A stretch of 64,000 nucleotides of DNA, taken from positions 1-64,000 of the forward strand of contig CAXKVV010000320.1 of the NCBI GenBank assembly GCA_964058805.1, written 5' to 3'. The notes beneath the pieces are model-generated. The model was not told the origin of the DNA. It saw only the letters and a program-made list of their open reading frames with translations, and made no database searches. The translations under genes were made by a program, and so were the position numbers. Shown here one piece after another: positions 60,917-64,000 of this stretch. This DNA is from Schoenoplectus triqueter (lineage: Eukaryota > Streptophyta > Magnoliopsida > Poales > Cyperaceae). Numbering within the stretch: the stretch's first letter is position 1; each line of letters begins with the position of its first letter.

Positions 60917-63648
60917 ATGGCAGACGAGCAATGAAATGAAAATGTGATCATTTATCTCCCTGACGACAAACATCAGACATACTATAGTCAGGGAAATATA
61001 CATATATATAAGAAGTTAATTATGATATTAAAATTATAGAGAGATAACAATGTCATTGTTTTCCGCACTCACCGTCCGACGATACTATATATCTCGCACA
61101 TTCAGGATAGGTTGTGAGGTATGAGATTTTTTCATCTCGCCAAACTACGTGAGATATATGTTCAAGAAGCGGAGGCCCGTAACTTAAAGATTGATACGGG
61201 TTTATTGAGCACGTTAATATAGTTTTGGAGGCCAAAAACTCACATGTTTCACTTCAATTTTGACAAGATGACTGTGACTCTAGAGGTAAATAGTCAAATA
61301 TTATTAATTTTATTACAGTATTAAAAATGACTTATAATAATGAAAATACTTTTTAGGACATCGCATGTCTGTGGGGTGTATTCACGATTGGTGAATCGTT
61401 GACTGGGTACATTGGCGGAGATTTTTCTCGGCATATATCCGTAAATTATTTGGGCAGGATGATGTATCAGCATTCTGCAAAGACAAAGAGATAATTGATT
61501 AGATTTTACATGAACTTTAGTATTTGTTTGTTCACAAATTATGATTAAATTGAATATAAAAATTGACAGACATTCGATTTCCCTTTGAGAGTTACGGTCT
61601 CACTTTGATTACGCTCTGGAGACTGACGATCATCAGGGTCTTGATCAATATGCAATCGGTTTTGCTCTAGAGTTGGCACGGTCTATCATGTTCCCCGACA
61701 ATAGTGGAGACTCTTTACTAGCGTTTCTTCTACTGATTTTGATGGTTAATATTATAAAATAATTTATCTTTCAGAGTTAAATAATTTTTAGTATTAATAT
61801 TTAATTTGTAGGATGATTTGAAATCCGACGAAGAAAGAAATTGGGGTGCTGCGGTACTTGGTTACTTATATCGGCGTCTTGATGTGGCATGCCAGGGATT
61901 GACCAGGAGCATTAGTAGTCCTTGAATCTTGTTGATGCTGTGGAGCTGGACGCGTTTGCCCTCAGCTCGTCCATTACCCGCCTCAGAGACAATCATACGA
62001 TGGGGGTACACCAGATTGTGACAGTTGTGCGCTTTTTCGTAGGTAAATTTTTTTTATAGAATTAAATCAATCAATGCATATATATGTGTAATTACTAATC
62101 ATAATTTGAACCGGTAAAAGAAAATGGACGGTTGATAAGACTCGATACCATAATTCATCGCACGTCGATGTGAAGTACGTGAGGGATCAGCTGTTGATAT
62201 TGCCTCACACACATGTTAATTAGAGGCCATACCAGTCAGTGCGTCACTTATTACTGAGTTTGATAGATGACTATGTGGACTCGTACACTTGCTAGCTTCC
62301 ACTTATTTACTTTTCGGTAGTGAAGTGGTACTATCCGGAGCTAGTGAGGCGATAATTTGGCTTACTTCAGTCGGTACCGCTTTCGCTTCTTGAGGTATTC
62401 TATCAAATACACTAAAAATATAATTTTTATGCTTATTATTTCTTATTACTAACTATTTTACAGCCATTTGTGGAGGAGCATCATATATTGTCCTTGTTTG
62501 GGTTCAAGAAAAAGAATACCAACTGAAAATAATTCCATCAGGTGTAAGACCCGGATGAAGAATAGTGGAATGCAGAGGACTACGGAAGATATCGACAATG
62601 GTTCAACGTCTATGGAGCTGCTAGCAGATCACTTGAGTCGGGTGAGACGTTACCTCCTGTACCATCAGCAGCAGAGATCCATGACGTGAGCTATATTCCT
62701 CATGTACCTCACTGACAACGCATGATATACTGAAATTTATAAAGTTTACATATCTGTATACATTAATCGGTAATAAGTAATATATGTATAATCAATGTGT
62801 AATAAATAGATCGTTAGGGTTATCAAGAGAGCACTGAAGGCGGTCCGATGTACGGTCACTAGGGGATAAAGATATTTTGACAAGGTTATGCTCTCAAAGT
62901 GTAAGGGGGATTTTGAGGATGCAGACATGGCTCACAAAATGGACAAGATTCTACAGGTAGTAGGATTTCCCATGAATATTGATGCTCTCCCGGATTCGAC
63001 AGGTGATTCGAAGGCTCCACCGACTCCATATCCCCCACATTTCACCTATGAGAATACCGACTTCACGACTATCCCCGACAGCGTAAGTATTATAACTTGA
63101 TTTAAAATTTTAAAATATGAACAATGTAATTCTAACAACTTGAACTATTTTAACAGCTGTCAGAGAACTACGATTGGAATGACATTATTACTAGGTTGTT
63201 CGATGATATTCCTGATCCATCGGATATAAAGTTCTCAGATTCATTCGAGACTCAGCATTTCTCGCATACCCAGCACATACCGATGGATCATGTATAACCA
63301 CCTCAGAAGTACGGGCAACAGTATGGGCATCTGTACCTTCCGCAGTTCAGACAACAATATGATCCTCTCCAGTATGGTTTTCTATTAGGACCTGGAGAAT
63401 CATCGCATATTCGGGAGGATACTGTAGAACCTGCACAGATAGGGGATTTCACCCCACTTGCTCTTGGTCGATATACACCTAGCGTTGTTCCACCACGTCG
63501 ATATACACCTAGCGTGGTTAGCTGTTTATTTTATAACTTAGTAAATGTAAATGATAATTTTTTTTAATCAGCTCACTAATGTAATGTGTTTACTTTTTTA
63601 CAGGGACGATCGAGACTCCGTCGACTTGTCAGACGTCGTCCAAATTAG
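60917..63648 (+). pseudogene. Plant mobile domain (PMD) gene, about ten exons, disabled
   Basis: This is a PMD-family protein gene, the domain shared by MAIN/MAIL1 and many MULE- or gypsy-borne genes. It starts ATGGCAGACGAGCAA. Approximate exons end or begin at consensus sites: to 61285, 61357 to about 61494, 61570-61744, 61812-62042, 62121-62396, 62464-62685, 62810-63082, 63157-63516 and 63604-63648. Domain signatures in order: WRPKTHMFHFNFDKMTVTLE; DIACLWGVFTIGESLTGYIG; LFGQDDVSAFC; FALELARSIMFPDNSGDSLL; NWGAAVLGYLYRRL; RPY after a stop; PLIYFSVVKWYYPELVRR then a stop and FGLLQ. The tail ends RRLVRRRPN. Stops interrupt it at 60932, 61115, 61220, 61586, 61923, 62221, 62293, 62355, 62524, 62530, 62545, 62866 and 63295, with others likely. 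There is at least one frameshift near 61425 and another near 61975. One junction (about 61494) has AT where a GT donor is expected. No intact product is possible. Confidence 0.85.
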
Positions 63649-63780
63649 TATTTTATTTTTTATCTTTATTATTATATTAGAACTAGTATTTTTAAATGTA
63701 GCAACATGGACCGCATATGCGTATGCTGTATACAACCCATTGTCAGAAAGTCATGCGGTCCAAGATATATGATTTTTGCT
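63649..63780. other. 3' flank of the PMD relic
   Basis: T-rich, then CATGGACCGCATATGCGTATGC, which already uses words of the minisatellite that follows. Confidence 0.4.
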
Positions 63781-63906
63781 CATATGCGGGTCCATGCAGT
63801 TTATATGCGGGTTCATACAGTCTGTATGTGGGTCCATGCGGTCGATATGCGGATCCATACGGTCAATATACGAGTCCATGCTGTTCATATGCGAGTCCAT
63901 GCGGTT
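63781..63906. repeat. 21-bp minisatellite, six copies
   Basis: Six consecutive 21-bp units of the form ATATGCGGGTCCATGCAGTT, with point differences. As 21 is a multiple of three, it reads as heptapeptide repeats (like MRVHAVY) in one frame, but there is no evidence of translation. Related words (CCGCATAT, CATATGAGG) continue to the window end. Confidence 0.9.
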
Positions 63907-64000
63907 TATAATATTATATTTTTTATTATTCTCTATTTAAAAGTAATAAAAAATCGCATATATGTGTCCACATAAAAATACACATATGAGGCCGCATATC

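Noticed and set aside
63706..63975. Heptapeptide-repeat protein
   Set aside because: Follows from a 21-bp minisatellite. No start, splice or codon evidence.

Overview
The window is plant nuclear DNA. It is AT-rich, its genes are split by GT-AG introns, and they match plant-only or plant-typical families (an EAT1/bHLH91-type factor, a small kinase-regulator-like protein, a plant mobile domain gene). The intergenic space is full of Helitrons, hAT-type and fold-back MITEs and SINE-like pieces. An angiosperm, probably a eudicot, is the best guess; I cannot name the species.

Layout: positions 1-14661 are one satellite array that runs off the left edge. Its basic monomer is about 183 bp. Fourteen diverged monomers form a higher-order unit of about 2,566 bp, repeated five times, with a sixth incomplete copy. 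The 14-mer itself looks like an older 7-mer that was doubled. The array ends in a scrambled junction next to a fold-back element (14707-15055). Positions 15056-20480 are repeat-rich and non-coding.

Three genes look intact: a three-exon bHLH factor on the + strand (20715-21980), related to the tapetum regulators bHLH10/89/91 and EAT1; a two-exon gene on the - strand (27907-28817) whose last exon holds only two codons and a stop; and a single-exon two-EF-hand calcium sensor on the - strand (54614-54928). They are far apart and I see no functional link between them.

Between and beyond them (about 22-60 kb) lies a transposon field: two related Helitrons, several hAT-like elements with 8-bp target duplications, a MULE-like element with internal short repeats, a 147-bp MITE with an 11-bp duplication, two large fold-back MITEs set in TA/CT microsatellites, and a lone Ty3/gypsy RNase H fragment.

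At the right end (60025-63648) is a complete but dead multi-exon plant mobile domain (PMD) gene. It has a recognisable promoter, a purine-rich leader and a leader intron, but about a dozen stop codons and at least one frameshift. Three near-palindromes lie just upstream of its TATA box, and a 21-bp minisatellite follows it. The window cuts off the far side of this unit.

Nothing here looks like a new multi-gene system. The most notable structures are the nested higher-order satellite, the PMD relic with its palindromic promoter, and the microsatellite-embedded fold-backs.
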